Positions 17,791 to 27,000 of a stretch of 64,000 nt of DNA are shown here, piece by piece. Source of the DNA: Gemmatimonadota bacterium. Its GTDB lineage: Bacteria > Gemmatimonadota > Gemmatimonadetes > Gemmatimonadales > Gemmatimonadaceae. The notes below the pieces were generated by a model, which was given only the letters and a program-made list of their open reading frames with translations, was not told the origin of the DNA and did no database searches. Each line of letters starts with the position of its first letter. Position 1 is the first letter of the stretch. The stretch spans positions 62,001-126,000 of the forward strand of contig JAPLKU010000019.1 in assembly GCA_026387935.1 (NCBI GenBank), written 5' to 3'. A program made the translations under genes and the position numbers.

Positions 17791-18831
17791 GTGCGCCTCA
17801 TGCGACTCGCTCCCCTTGCCGCTCTGGCCCTCGCCACGGCGACCCCTGCCGCCGCGCAGCGCCTCTTTCGCTCGACTGATCCAGTTGAGGTCACCTTCAC
17901 GACCTCGCTCAAGAATCTCATCAAAGAGCGCGATTCACTGAAACTGAATCCGCATCCGGCCTTGATGACCTACAAGGACTCGGCCGGCAAGGACATCAGT
18001 CTTCCGGTGACCCTCAAGGCGCGTGGCCACTTTCGCCGGCAGGCGCGCAACTGCGACTTTCCACCGATTTCCTGGGAGGCGAAGCGCGGGGATGTGAACA
18101 ACACGCTGTTCCAGGGCAACACCAAGATGAAGATCACCACCAACTGCCGTCCGGGAAACGCGGACTACGAGCAGTACATCCTCGGTGAGTACGCCGTGTA
18201 CCGCATGTATCAGACCATCAGTCCCCTGCACTTCCGTACGCGGCTCGCCCATATCACGTACAAGGATTCGGCGGGACCGAAGGCGTCGCCCGATGTCACG
18301 TCGTGGGCTTTCTTCATCGAGGACGATGGCGAGATGCTCCGCCAGAACAAGCTCTCCCCGCTCAAGCAGACCGGCGCGTTGTTCGAGGATGTCGAGCAGA
18401 AGCAGTTGATGACGACCATGCTCTTCGAATACATGATCGGCAACACCGACGCCTCGATTGCGATGCTGCACAACATCGTCATTGCGCGCGATTCGCTGAC
18501 ACAAAACCTGATGCCTGTCGCCTATGACTTCGACTGGTCGGGGCTGGTGAATCCCCGGTACGCCTTTCCGGATGCGAAGCTGAAGATCAAGCGCGTGACT
18601 GACCGCCTGTTCCGTGGCCCGTGCAAGCCGCTCACCGAGTGGAAGCCGGTGTTCGCCCAGTTCCTCTCCAAGCGTCAGGCCGTGGACAGCATCTATGGGT
18701 CCATCACGCTGCTCAACAAGAGTCGCCTGAAGGACTCCAAGGACTTCCTCGACGATTTCTGGAAGACGATCTCCGATGACCGGAAGGCGAAGTACGAGAT
18801 TGTCGACGAGTGCCAGAAACAGGGGATGTAA
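17791..18831 (+). CDS. Secreted CotH-kinase-like protein
   Basis: 346 residues with a signal peptide (APLAALALATATPAAAQ). Features that recall CotH-type secreted kinases are LKARGHFRRQARNCDFPP (substrate strand region), EYMIGNTDAS at about 212-221 and VAYDFDWSGLVNP at about 246-258. The Asn/Asp-containing GNTD and DFDWS would be the catalytic and metal-binding parts. This assignment rests on motif layout and on the DUF4956 neighbour, not on strong overall similarity. The start is the GTG at 17791 with aaggaaagg before it. It probably acts in the periplasm or on exported proteins. Confidence 0.6.
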   Translation: MRLMRLAPLAALALATATPAAAQRLFRSTDPVEVTFTTSLKNLIKERDSLKLNPHPALMTYKDSAGKDISLPVTLKARGHFRRQARNCDFPPISWEAKRGDVNNTLFQGNTKMKITTNCRPGNADYEQYILGEYAVYRMYQTISPLHFRTRLAHITYKDSAGPKASPDVTSWAFFIEDDGEMLRQNKLSPLKQTGALFEDVEQKQLMTTMLFEYMIGNTDASIAMLHNIVIARDSLTQNLMPVAYDFDWSGLVNPRYAFPDAKLKIKRVTDRLFRGPCKPLTEWKPVFAQFLSKRQAVDSIYGSITLLNKSRLKDSKDFLDDFWKTISDDRKAKYEIVDECQKQGM

Positions 18832-18832
18832 G

Positions 18833-20485
18833 GTGAACCACAAGCGCGACGGGATGGATCGGCGGGACTTTCTGGCGCTTGGATCGATCGCGGCGTTTGG
18901 CGCGACGAACCCGGCCCGGCTGCCCCGGCCACCCCAGGGAACACCGGGCAAACCTGCAGGCGCCGCGCCAACCGGCAGCGCCCCCGCGGACGGCTTCAGT
19001 CAGCGCAGCGTCGCCGAACTCGCCACGCGCATGCAAAAGGGTGAGTGCACCGCGCGGCAGCTGACGCAGTATTACCTCGCCCGCATTGCGGCCATGGACA
19101 AGGCCGGGCCAGCCGTGAACGCGGTGATCGAGCTGAATCCCGAGGCGCTCGCCATCGCCGAGGCGATGGACGCGGAACGAAAGGCCGGAAAAGTGCGCGG
19201 CCCGTTGCATGGCATTCCGATCCTGATCAAGGACAACATCGACACGGCTGACAAGATGCACACGTCAGCGGGATCGCTCGCGCTGGCACACAGTATCCCC
19301 ACAAAGGATGCGCACATCGTTGGGCGGCTCCGCGCCGCCGGCGCCGTGCTGATCGGGAAGACGAACCTCAGCGAGTGGGCCAACTATCGTTCCACCCGCT
19401 CGAGCAGCGGCTGGAGCGGGCGCGGTGGCCAGACGAAGAATCCGTACGTGCTCGACCGCAATCCGTGCGGATCGAGCTCCGGAACAGGCGCGGCGATCGC
19501 GGCGGATTTCGCGACCATCGGCATCGGGACCGAAACGGACGGCTCGATCATCTGTCCCTCAGGGATTTGCGGCCTCGTTGGCGTGAAGCCGACGGTCGGG
19601 CTCTGGAGTCGCACCGGCATCATTCCGATTTCGGCGTCGCAGGACACGGCCGGGCCAATGGTACGATCGGTCTCCGATGCGGCCGCGCTGCTTGGCGCGC
19701 TCGCCGGCACAGATCCGCGCGACGACGCAACGCGCGACAGCGCCGTGCAGGCGCATCCGGACTACGCGCGGTTCCTCGACACCGGTGGCCTCAAGGGCGC
19801 ACGGATCGGTGTGGCCCGGAACCTCGCCGGGTTCAACCCCGATGTCGACCGGTTGCTGAACGAGGCCGTGGCCGCAATGAAGGCCGCGGGTGCCGTCGTC
19901 GTTGATCCGGCCAATCTGAGCACCGCGGGAAAATTCAGCGAAGCCGAAACCATTGTACTCGACTATGAGTTCAAGGCGGGACTGAACGCGTACCTGGCGT
20001 CGCTTGGGGCAAACGCGCCGGTCAAGTCGCTGACCGAATTGATCGCGTGGAACGAGCGCGAGAAGGCCGGCGAGATGCCGTTCTTCGGACAGGAGATCTT
20101 CATTCGCGCCAATAAGACGGGCCCGCTCTCGACGGCCAAGTACCGCGAGGCCCGCGCGAAGTGCCTGAAGCTTGCGCGCACCGACGGCATCGATGCGACC
20201 ATGACGCGCCATCGGCTCGATGCGATCGTGCAACCATCCAACCAGCCGGCCTGGACGACCGACCACCACAACGGAGACCACTTCTCCGGCGGCGACACCT
20301 CGTTCGCCGCCGTGGCGGGCTACCCGAGCATCACGGTGCCGATGGGACTCGCGCGTGAACTCCCCGTCGGACTCTCCTTCATCGGACGCGCGTGGAGCGA
20401 AGGGCCGCTGCTCAAGCTGGCCTATGCCTTCGAGCAGGCGACGAAGTTGCGCCGCCCGCCGCGGTTCCTGCCGACGGTGGGCTAG
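18833..20485 (+). CDS. Exported amidase-signature-family hydrolase
   Basis: 550 residues. The N terminus DRRDFLALGSIAAFGA is a twin-arginine (Tat) style signal. The rest is an amidase with a Ser-cisSer-Lys triad: Lys in LIKDNIDTADKMHTSAGS, the Gly/Ser loop NPCGSSSGTGAAIAA and the nucleophile Ser region GTETDGSIICPSG. It hydrolyses amides such as peptides or aryl amides in the periplasm; GatA is excluded by the export signal and by the absence of gatB/C. The start is either GTG 18833, immediately after the upstream stop, or ATG 18854 (MDRRDF), which would give a more usual Tat signal. Length is normal. Confidence 0.85.
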   Translation: MNHKRDGMDRRDFLALGSIAAFGATNPARLPRPPQGTPGKPAGAAPTGSAPADGFSQRSVAELATRMQKGECTARQLTQYYLARIAAMDKAGPAVNAVIELNPEALAIAEAMDAERKAGKVRGPLHGIPILIKDNIDTADKMHTSAGSLALAHSIPTKDAHIVGRLRAAGAVLIGKTNLSEWANYRSTRSSSGWSGRGGQTKNPYVLDRNPCGSSSGTGAAIAADFATIGIGTETDGSIICPSGICGLVGVKPTVGLWSRTGIIPISASQDTAGPMVRSVSDAAALLGALAGTDPRDDATRDSAVQAHPDYARFLDTGGLKGARIGVARNLAGFNPDVDRLLNEAVAAMKAAGAVVVDPANLSTAGKFSEAETIVLDYEFKAGLNAYLASLGANAPVKSLTELIAWNEREKAGEMPFFGQEIFIRANKTGPLSTAKYREARAKCLKLARTDGIDATMTRHRLDAIVQPSNQPAWTTDHHNGDHFSGGDTSFAAVAGYPSITVPMGLARELPVGLSFIGRAWSEGPLLKLAYAFEQATKLRRPPRFLPTVG

Positions 20486-20614
20486 CCGACGGCAGGGTGA
20501 CGCCGTGTCGGAGTCATCGCACCGGTTGATACAGGATGGTCATCGGCGGGAAATCGGAATCAGATACGGTACTCGAAATGGCACCGCAACGGCGGCTTGG
20601 TGCCCAGCACGCGA

Positions 20615-20646
20615 AAGCCGCCCCCCGGGTTGACGGGGAGCGGCTT
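20615..20646 (-). terminator. Terminator-like hairpin downstream of the pilin gene
   Basis: On the minus strand AAGCCGCTCCCC pairs with GGGGGGCGGCTT (one T-G pair) around an 8-nt loop. Only a short T run follows. The rest of the 20,486-20,706 interval shows nothing else. Confidence 0.55.
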
Positions 20647-20706
20647 CGCCGAATCGCTTTGCAGCGGACGCCTTACACCGGCGCCGCCACCCACCTCACC
20701 GTCGAA

Positions 20707-21081
20707 CTAGCAGGTCGGCACGCCTTCGTTCGTGGCGGTGCCGCCAACTGCGATCGAGCAGGTCTTCGCCGTCGACGTGTGGCTCGACGTCGCCGTCCAG
20801 CCCGTGTTCGTCACCGTACCGACCGTGACGGTCACGCCTGACGACGCCTTGTACGTCGTACCCAGCGCCGTGGTGCTCGCTGCGTAGGTGCTGTTGTTGT
20901 CAGAGAAATACGCTTTCTGCGCCGTGATCAGGTTGCGGAGGTCCGCCTTCATCGTGGCGATGTATGCCTTTTCCTTCGTGTTCGCGAACTTCGGAATAGC
21001 GATCGCGGCCAGGATGCCGATGATGACGACGACGATAAGCAGTTCGATCAGTGTGAAACCCTTCTTGCTCGTGCTAGCCAT
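20707..21081 (-). CDS. Type IV pilin-like prepilin
   Basis: 124 residues. A short basic leader MASTSKKG is followed by the class III signal FTLIELLIVVVIIGILAAIA. Cleavage by prepilin peptidase would occur between Gly8 and Phe9, with Glu at mature position 5. The long N-terminal helix continues through KADLRNLITAQKAYFSDN. The C-terminal part is Ser/Thr-rich with two Cys (TCSIAV and VPTC at the end) that could form the D-region disulfide. The ATG at 21081 is chosen because it gives the standard short leader. No pilus assembly genes are nearby, so it is an orphan major or minor pilin. Confidence 0.9.
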   Translation of the reverse strand: MASTSKKGFTLIELLIVVVIIGILAAIAIPKFANTKEKAYIATMKADLRNLITAQKAYFSDNNSTYAASTTALGTTYKASSGVTVTVGTVTNTGWTATSSHTSTAKTCSIAVGGTATNEGVPTC

Positions 21082-21167
21082 GGGATGCCCTTGGTCTAAG
21101 GAAGGCAACCAAAAGGCGGATTGCGGCGCCACAGCGGGTGAGCGCTGTACGAACATCAATATGCAAG

Positions 21168-21189
21168 TTTTGGCCTAAAATTGCCAAAA
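21168..21189. promoter_or_regulatory. Inverted repeat between pilin and cupredoxin genes
   Basis: TTTTGGC (21168-21174) and GCCAAAA (21183-21189) flank 8 AT-rich bases, 87 bp upstream of the pilin start. It could be an operator. Apart from this and the -10 at 21,381, I see nothing definite in the 21,082-21,467 interval. Confidence 0.25.
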
Positions 21190-21380
21190 ACGCTAGTCAT
21201 TTGGCAGCAACGAGTTACGAGACTGGAAGGCCGCAGGTCACAATTCATAGTACCCGCGTTCCGTGGCAAATCTGGCAGTCTGCGCCACCCGCTGTGGCGC
21301 CGAGCACGAGGTGATCGAAGTAGAAAAGACATTCTCGCTAACGCGGAACTCTCCCTAGCCCCACGCACTGACCCTTTGTG

Positions 21381-21386
21381 TATAAT
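21381..21386 (+). promoter_or_regulatory. Perfect -10 box for the cupredoxin gene
   Basis: TATAAT at 21381-21386 in otherwise GC-rich DNA, about 80 bp upstream of the cupredoxin ATG. The -35 region is weak. Confidence 0.45.
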
Positions 21387-21467
21387 TTTCAGGCATCAAG
21401 ATTCTTGCTCGGTCAAAAGCGCACCAGCTCCCTGCGCGTCAACACGATCCCATCTGAGGACCTGCTC

Positions 21468-21851
21468 ATGAAACGCCTGCTCGTCGTCCCCGCCTTTCTG
21501 GCCACCGCATCGGTCGCGTCGGCCCAGGCCGTTGCCGTGACCCTGTCCGAATGGAAAGTCGTGATGGCCCGCGATACCGTGAAAGCCGGTTCGGTCACCT
21601 TTAATGTCAAAAATGGTGGCACCATGGCCCATGCCTTCTACGTGCTGGGCGAAGGTGTCGCAAAGGGCTCGCGAGAGATTCCCGCGCGCCAGGAAGCCCC
21701 GCTCACGCTGACGCTCAAACCGGGCACATACGAGATCTACTGCCCGATGTCTGACCAGTCGCACAAGATGGCCGGCATGAAGGGGACGCTTGTCGTGACG
21801 GCCGCCGACAAGCCTGCCGTTGCCGCGCCGAAGAAGAAACCTGGCGCCTGA
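21468..21851 (+). CDS. Exported cupredoxin-like copper protein
   Basis: 127 residues with signal peptide MKRLLVVPAFLATASVASAQ and a plastocyanin/azurin-type beta barrel. The likely copper ligands are the His in MAHAFYVLG, the Cys in EIYCPMSDQSHKMAGM, the His four residues before the last Met, and that Met. It would be a periplasmic electron carrier or copper-binding protein. The C terminus ends in a Lys/Pro tail (APKKKPGA). The ATG at 21468 is preceded by gagga at 21456. It is followed by a very strong hairpin terminator. Confidence 0.85.
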   Translation: MKRLLVVPAFLATASVASAQAVAVTLSEWKVVMARDTVKAGSVTFNVKNGGTMAHAFYVLGEGVAKGSREIPARQEAPLTLTLKPGTYEIYCPMSDQSHKMAGMKGTLVVTAADKPAVAAPKKKPGA

Positions 21852-21863
21852 ACTCCGGCAGCC

Positions 21864-21905
21864 GAAACGAGAAGGGCACCTCGCTCGAGGTGCCCTTCTC
21901 GTTTC
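21864..21905. terminator. 20-bp perfect hairpin between cupredoxin and tRNA-Gln
   Basis: GAAACGAGAAGGGCACCTCG (21864-21883) pairs exactly with CGAGGTGCCCTTCTCGTTTC (21886-21905) with CT between. Being symmetrical, it can end both the cupredoxin transcript and the converging tRNA transcript. Confidence 0.85.
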
Positions 21906-21911
21906 GTCCAG

Positions 21912-21984
21912 TTGCCCCTCTAGGTCTCGAACCTAGACTCTTCTGCTCCAGAGGCAGACGTGTTGCCAGTTACACCAAGGGGCA
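21912..21984 (-). tRNA. tRNA-Gln (anticodon CTG)
   Basis: 73-nt cloverleaf on the minus strand: acceptor TGCCCCT/AGGGGCA, D stem GTGT/ACAC, anticodon stem TCTGC/GCAGA with loop CTCTGGA (anticodon CTG), T arm CTAGG-TTCGAGA-CCTAG, discriminator A. The 3' CCA is not encoded. Confidence 0.95.
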
Positions 21985-22113
21985 AAAATCGGCCCGAATC
22001 ACCTTCCGAACCGCCCTCAAAACTACCGGACGCCGGACTCCCAATCAAGCCGCTCCGAGGGTCCAAATCCCAGACGACTCGGCTCGCTTGGAGGCCACGT
22101 TAGGTTAAAAAGG

Positions 22114-22641
22114 ATGACAACCGACGCACGCTACCCCGTAGGCAAGTTCCACAAGCTCGAGAGTTACACCGACGCGACCCGTTCGGCGGCCATCACTGCC
22201 ATCGCGGCCCTTCCGGCCAACCTCCGCAAGGCTGTTGCCGGCCTGACCGAGGCCCAGCTCGATACGCCGTACCGCGACGGCGGCTGGTCGCTGCGCCAGG
22301 TGGTGCACCATCTTGCCGACTCGCATGCGAACGCCTACATCCGCACGCGCTTCACGCTCACCTCGGTGAAGCCGACCATCATGCCCTACCCCGAAAACGT
22401 TTGGGCCGAGTTGTTTGATGCGAAGTCCGGCCCGGCCGAAGCGTCGCTGGCGATTCTTGACGGCATGCACGCCCGCTGGGCAATGCTGCTCAAGTCGCTG
22501 AACGCCGATGCGTTCGCGCGCGCCTTCGTGCACCCCGAGCACGGCGAGCGCACGCTCGACTGGATGGTCGAGATGTACGCCTGGCACTCCAAGCATCACG
22601 CCGCGCACATCACCGAGCTGCGGAAGGCCAAAGGCTGGTAG
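22114..22641 (+). CDS. DinB/YfiT-family putative metal-dependent transferase
   Basis: 175-residue four-helix-bundle protein of the DinB superfamily, YfiT branch (PVGKFHKLESYTDATRSAAI is the usual YfiT N terminus). Three His that would bind a divalent metal are in VVHHLADSH and WHSKHHAAH. Bacillus relatives transfer bacillithiol to toxic electrophiles, but there is no evidence that this organism makes bacillithiol, so the thiol cofactor is open. Monocistronic by context, cytoplasmic. Confidence 0.8.
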   Translation: MTTDARYPVGKFHKLESYTDATRSAAITAIAALPANLRKAVAGLTEAQLDTPYRDGGWSLRQVVHHLADSHANAYIRTRFTLTSVKPTIMPYPENVWAELFDAKSGPAEASLAILDGMHARWAMLLKSLNADAFARAFVHPEHGERTLDWMVEMYAWHSKHHAAHITELRKAKGW

Positions 22642-22762
22642 CCGGCACCCGTGTGGCCGTCACGCGCTGGGCGCTCAACAGGGTAGTTTATCTGGTGCCT
22701 CTTGGGCCTGTCGCCCCCAGGCGGGGTGACGGGAGGTGTATCCACTTTTCGCGGAGGAGTTG

Positions 22763-25618
22763 ATGTTGCAGTGTCTTCGCCGGTTTTCCGCCCCGCTCAT
22801 GTTTGCGGTGGCGATCGCGACGGGCTTTACCGGGGCTACCGCAGCAGCGCAGGGTGGCACGGGATCGGTTCGTGGCAAGATCACTGACGTCACGACGAAC
22901 GCGCCGGTCCGCGGCGCTCAGGTGTTTATCGTTGGAACCCGGCTCGGCGGAGCCTCCGCGGCCGACGGTTCCTTTTCGTTCTCCGGTGTGCCCGCCGGCG
23001 CACAAGTCGTTCGGGTGCGCTCCATCGGCTATAAGCCAATGGACCAGACGGTCGCCATCACCGCCGGCACGGCGTCGACCGTTGATTTTGCGGTCACCAC
23101 AGCCCCGGCGACCCTTGATGAAGTGGTCGTCACCGGCACCGCCGGGTCCGCGCGCAAGCGCGAGGTCGGCAACTCTATCGGGCAGCTCCAGCTTGGCGAA
23201 ACCCCTCGCGTCGCCACCGACGTGTCGTCCATGCTGTCAGGTAGCCTGGCCGGCGTCAGCGTCGCCGGCGGTAACGGCAACTCTGGCAGTGGATCGGCCA
23301 TCCGCCTCCGCGGAACCACCAGCGTCGCCCTCAGCAACCAGCCGCTTATTTACGTCGACGGCGTGCGGACGCGCAGCGATGAGTATCCGCGCAACGGCAT
23401 CTTTACTGGGACGACGCAGCGCGGCGCCAACGCCTATGCGAGCCCACTTGGCGACATCAACCCTGAAGACATTGATCGCATCGAAGTCGTGAAGGGCGCC
23501 GCTGCGGCGACGTTGTACGGGACCGACGCGGCCGCCGGTGTGATCCAGATCTTCACGAAGCGCGGTTCGCAGGGCGCCGCCAAGTGGACGATGCAGATCA
23601 ATACGGGCATCAGCAAACTTCAGAAGTTCGGGACCGATTCCGTTCCGCTCTTGTTCATGGATCCGTTCCTCCGCCATGGCGAACGCTTCGGCATGTCAGC
23701 GCAGGTCGCCGGCGGGACCGCCAGCAACGTCCGCTATCTCGTCTCTGGTGGGGCCGACAACACCGATGGTGTGCTCCCCAACGATCGTGAAAAGAAGTAC
23801 AACCTCCGCGTGAATCTCGATTTTGTTCCGGCCAAGAATCTGGCGATCAGCTGGAACAGCGCGTACACCATGGGGCTCACGTCGCAGACGCCGGCTGGCA
23901 ACAATGCCCAGGGCATCACGCTGAACGCCTTTCGGCGCGACCGCAACTATTTCGCGAGCGCCAATCCGGATACGATCCGGCGTGTGCTTGAGCAGCAGCT
24001 CAACCAGACCGTTGATCGCACCACGCTTGGCACCACCGGTACGTGGACGCCGATTCTCCACCTTTCCAGCCGGCTCACTGTCGGGTTTGACCGCGCGGCG
24101 ATTGAAAATCGCAACCTGCGTCCGTACGGATTCCCGGCTGTTCCGCTCGGCGTCATCCAGAACCAGCGCTGGTCGTCCACGACGCTCAGCACCGACTGGG
24201 TGAACAACTACGAGTTCAACCCGCGCAGCGATCTCCGGATCACCGCATCGGCGGGAACGCAGTACGTCACCTCGCAGGTGGCCGATGTTGCCGGTTTGAG
24301 CGAAAACTTCCCGGCGCCAACCGAAGCCACGGTCGCGAGTGGCGCCATCAAGAACGCCGATGAAAACCGGCAGACCATTGTCACCGGCGGCGTGTTTGGC
24401 CAGACGCTCATCGGGTACAAAGACCGCTACTTCATGACGGTTGGCGCGCGCGTGGACGGCAACAGCGCCTTCGGCACGAACTTCGGATTCCAGACCTATC
24501 CCAAAGTGAGCGCGAGTTGGGTGGTCAGCGACGAGAGTTTCTGGAAGAAGTCGCTGGGAACGCTGAAATTGCGGGCGGCGCGCGGTCAGGCCGGCCGAGC
24601 GCCAGGGGCGTTTGCCGCAGCGCAGACGTGGAACCCGATTGGTTGGGGCGGCCAGCCTGCTGTACGGCCGCAGAACCTCGGCAATTCGAGCCTCGGACCG
24701 GAACGCACAACCGAAACAGAACTCGGATTCGATCATTCCGCGTTCGACGGTCGACTCGGCGTGGACTTCACCTGGTACAAGGCGACCACGACCGACGCGC
24801 TCTTCAATGTCCGCAACGCGCCTTCAAACGGATTCCTCAACAGCTCGCTGAAGAACGCCGGCAAGATGGAAAAGTCGGGCCTCGAAGTGGCGATCAATGC
24901 CACGCTCTGGGATCGCCCGTCGCTCGGCATCAATGCCGGGCTGAACATCAGCACGAACCAAAGCAAGGTGCTCGACCTCGGTGGCGCCCCGTCGTTCTCC
25001 GTGGGCAACAACGGATGGGTGGTGCTTGGCAAGGCCGCGCCGGTCGTCCGGGGCCGCATCATCCGGAACCCGGATGCCCGCGGCGTCGCGCCCGACACCT
25101 CGTCGAACTATGACTTCGGGCCGAGCCAACCGACGCGCATTATTGGCGGCTCGCTCAGTGTGCGCACCTGGCGCAACATCACCGTTTCGCTGCGCGGCGA
25201 GTACCAGGGCGGCGCGTTCATCAATGAAGACGCCTCGTATCAGGCGCTCACCCGCTCGGTGCTCTGGCCCACCTGCTTTGACGCGTATCCCAAGATGGCG
25301 GCCGGTCAGCCCATCACGGTGCGGGAGACGCTCACCTGCATTCCGGCAAACATCCGTTCGGACATGTTCATCTTCCCGGCCGATTTCTTCAAGCTTCGCG
25401 ATCTCACAATCGACATTCCGCTCGGAAAGCTGATTCCGGGAACCGCCAGTAGCTCGTTCCTGTTCTCGGCGAAGAACTTCTTCCGGCGCAATTACGGCAT
25501 GCCCCTGTTCGATCCTGAGCAGTCCGGCAACGACGGGTTCAACGCCACGGTGCGCTACATCTCGGAGCATATCCCGGCACCCGCAGTGTTCTCGACGTCA
25601 CTCCGCATCTCGTTCTGA
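22763..25618 (+). CDS. SusC/RagA-type TonB-dependent outer-membrane transporter
   Basis: 951 residues. Signal peptide (SAPLMFAVAIATGFTGATAAAQ), a carboxypeptidase-regulatory-like domain (about 30-105), then a plug with the SusC wording EVVVTGTAGSARKREVGNSI and IDRIEVVKGAAAATLYGTDAAAGVIQIFTKRG, and the barrel ending FSTSLRISF. It works with the SusD-type lipoprotein that follows 11 bp downstream to import an oligomeric nutrient (glycan or peptide). The ATG at 22763 is chosen because gcggaggag lies directly upstream. Confidence 0.92.
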   Translation: MLQCLRRFSAPLMFAVAIATGFTGATAAAQGGTGSVRGKITDVTTNAPVRGAQVFIVGTRLGGASAADGSFSFSGVPAGAQVVRVRSIGYKPMDQTVAITAGTASTVDFAVTTAPATLDEVVVTGTAGSARKREVGNSIGQLQLGETPRVATDVSSMLSGSLAGVSVAGGNGNSGSGSAIRLRGTTSVALSNQPLIYVDGVRTRSDEYPRNGIFTGTTQRGANAYASPLGDINPEDIDRIEVVKGAAAATLYGTDAAAGVIQIFTKRGSQGAAKWTMQINTGISKLQKFGTDSVPLLFMDPFLRHGERFGMSAQVAGGTASNVRYLVSGGADNTDGVLPNDREKKYNLRVNLDFVPAKNLAISWNSAYTMGLTSQTPAGNNAQGITLNAFRRDRNYFASANPDTIRRVLEQQLNQTVDRTTLGTTGTWTPILHLSSRLTVGFDRAAIENRNLRPYGFPAVPLGVIQNQRWSSTTLSTDWVNNYEFNPRSDLRITASAGTQYVTSQVADVAGLSENFPAPTEATVASGAIKNADENRQTIVTGGVFGQTLIGYKDRYFMTVGARVDGNSAFGTNFGFQTYPKVSASWVVSDESFWKKSLGTLKLRAARGQAGRAPGAFAAAQTWNPIGWGGQPAVRPQNLGNSSLGPERTTETELGFDHSAFDGRLGVDFTWYKATTTDALFNVRNAPSNGFLNSSLKNAGKMEKSGLEVAINATLWDRPSLGINAGLNISTNQSKVLDLGGAPSFSVGNNGWVVLGKAAPVVRGRIIRNPDARGVAPDTSSNYDFGPSQPTRIIGGSLSVRTWRNITVSLRGEYQGGAFINEDASYQALTRSVLWPTCFDAYPKMAAGQPITVRETLTCIPANIRSDMFIFPADFFKLRDLTIDIPLGKLIPGTASSSFLFSAKNFFRRNYGMPLFDPEQSGNDGFNATVRYISEHIPAPAVFSTSLRISF

Positions 25619-25629
25619 GGAATCCGACC

Positions 25630-26892
25630 ATGACCTCGATCACTATCCAGGCCGTCCGTCGCTTCGCGCGGAACGCCACCCTCCTCGTTCCAGCGTTGGC
25701 GTTCGTCGCTTGCGACGTGCACGTCACAAACCCCGGACCGATTCAGGCAACTTTTCTCGACAACAAAAACGCACTCGGCGCGATCGTGAATGGCGCCGGC
25801 CGCAATCTGGCCGAAGCCATCAACTGGACCTCGTACACCGGCGGCGCCGTTGCGCGAGAAATATTCCCCGCCGGTTCGACCGGCTCGTTCGGCATCACCG
25901 TGCAGCAACAGAGCGGCAAGTTGACGATCGACGAGGTCGGTACGCACTGGAACCAGTCGCAGCAGGCCCGGTGGACGGCCGAAGACGCCGTCACCCGCAC
26001 GAAGGGCATCCTTGGGGCCACCGATGCCGCCAAGAGCGTGCAGGTAGCCCAGGCGCTCGTATGGGCCGGGTACGCAAATCGGCACCTCGGCGAAAACTTT
26101 TGCGAAGGGGTGATTGACGGCGGCGCCAAGCAACTGTACACCGTGTATTTCGACCGCGCCGAGGCCAACTTCACGGAAGCGATCACCGTGGCCACGGCGG
26201 CCGGCAATGCAAGTCTCATTTCGGCAGCGACCGCCGGCCGAGCATCGGTGCGCTTGCTCAAGAACAATCTGACCGGTGCAGTCGCGGATGCCGCCGGCAT
26301 AGTGAGCACGTTCACCTACAAAATGCCGTACTTCATCACCGACCTTGACCAGTACAACCGCATCTACTGGGCGGGCGCCAACCAACCGTACCGGGCGCAC
26401 ACAGTGTGGAACACGTACTACGACGCGTACCGAAAGACGACCAGGGACCCGCGCGTGCCGTTCGACAGCAGCGCAACGCAGCTCCAGGGCGACGCGGCCG
26501 TGGGCAGTTTGGGCAAGGTCCGCTGGTATTTTCAGACCAAGTACGCGGCACAGACGTCAGCCATTACGCTGTCGTCCGGATGGGAAATGCGGCTCATCGA
26601 AGCCGAGGCGAAGCTGGTGGGCGGCGACATTGCCGGATCCCTGGCGATTCTGAATGCCCGCCGCACAGGGCTGGCGCTCGCGCCGTTGACCGCCGCCAAC
26701 GCGACTGAGGGCTGGGTCGCTCTCAAGCGTGAACGGGGAATCGAGACGTGGCTCGAGAGCCGGCGTCTTGGTGACTTCCGTCGGTGGGCCGCCCTCAGCC
26801 GTCCCGGCGCGTCGGACGATATGACCGGCCGTGATATGTGCTTCTCCACGCCACTCACCGAGCGCGAGACGAATCCGAACTACGTGCCGTAA
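25630..26892 (+). CDS. SusD/RagB-type outer-membrane lipoprotein
   Basis: 420 residues. The signal peptide ends in a lipobox (ALAFVAC; lipidated Cys about residue 27), followed by tetratricopeptide-like helices such as QVAQALVWAGYANRHLGENF and the C-terminal GWVALKRERGIETWLESRRLGDFRRW, typical of RagB/SusD. It caps the preceding barrel on the cell surface and binds the substrate. At 420 residues it is shorter than the 500-plus common in Bacteroidetes, as usual for Gemmatimonadota members. Strong terminators follow. Confidence 0.88.
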   Translation: MTSITIQAVRRFARNATLLVPALAFVACDVHVTNPGPIQATFLDNKNALGAIVNGAGRNLAEAINWTSYTGGAVAREIFPAGSTGSFGITVQQQSGKLTIDEVGTHWNQSQQARWTAEDAVTRTKGILGATDAAKSVQVAQALVWAGYANRHLGENFCEGVIDGGAKQLYTVYFDRAEANFTEAITVATAAGNASLISAATAGRASVRLLKNNLTGAVADAAGIVSTFTYKMPYFITDLDQYNRIYWAGANQPYRAHTVWNTYYDAYRKTTRDPRVPFDSSATQLQGDAAVGSLGKVRWYFQTKYAAQTSAITLSSGWEMRLIEAEAKLVGGDIAGSLAILNARRTGLALAPLTAANATEGWVALKRERGIETWLESRRLGDFRRWAALSRPGASDDMTGRDMCFSTPLTERETNPNYVP

Positions 26893-26903
26893 GCACACAA
26901 TGG

Positions 26904-26928
26904 GTACGCCGGCCTAGCGCCGGCGTAC
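26904..26928. terminator. Hairpin after the SusD-type gene
   Basis: GTACGCCGGC (26904-26913) and GCCGGCGTAC (26919-26928) are perfect complements with a 5-nt loop. Confidence 0.6.
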
Positions 26929-26940
26929 GTGAGCAGAACG

Positions 26941-26975
26941 CGAAACCGGCCCGACGATTCGTCGGGCCGGTTTCG
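26941..26975. terminator. Second, stronger hairpin between converging genes
   Basis: CGAAACCGGCCCGACGA pairs with TCGTCGGGCCGGTTTCG over 26941-26975. Its A-rich and T-rich edges allow termination in both directions, for the SusD gene and for the lipoprotein on the minus strand. Confidence 0.8.
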
Positions 26976-27000
26976 TGCTTTCGGCTGGATCAGCGCAGAA

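Noticed and set aside
21155-21170. Sigma-54 type promoter before the pilin gene (GG and GC around TTGC on the minus strand)
   Set aside because: The spacing between the GG and GC elements is one base short of the usual arrangement.
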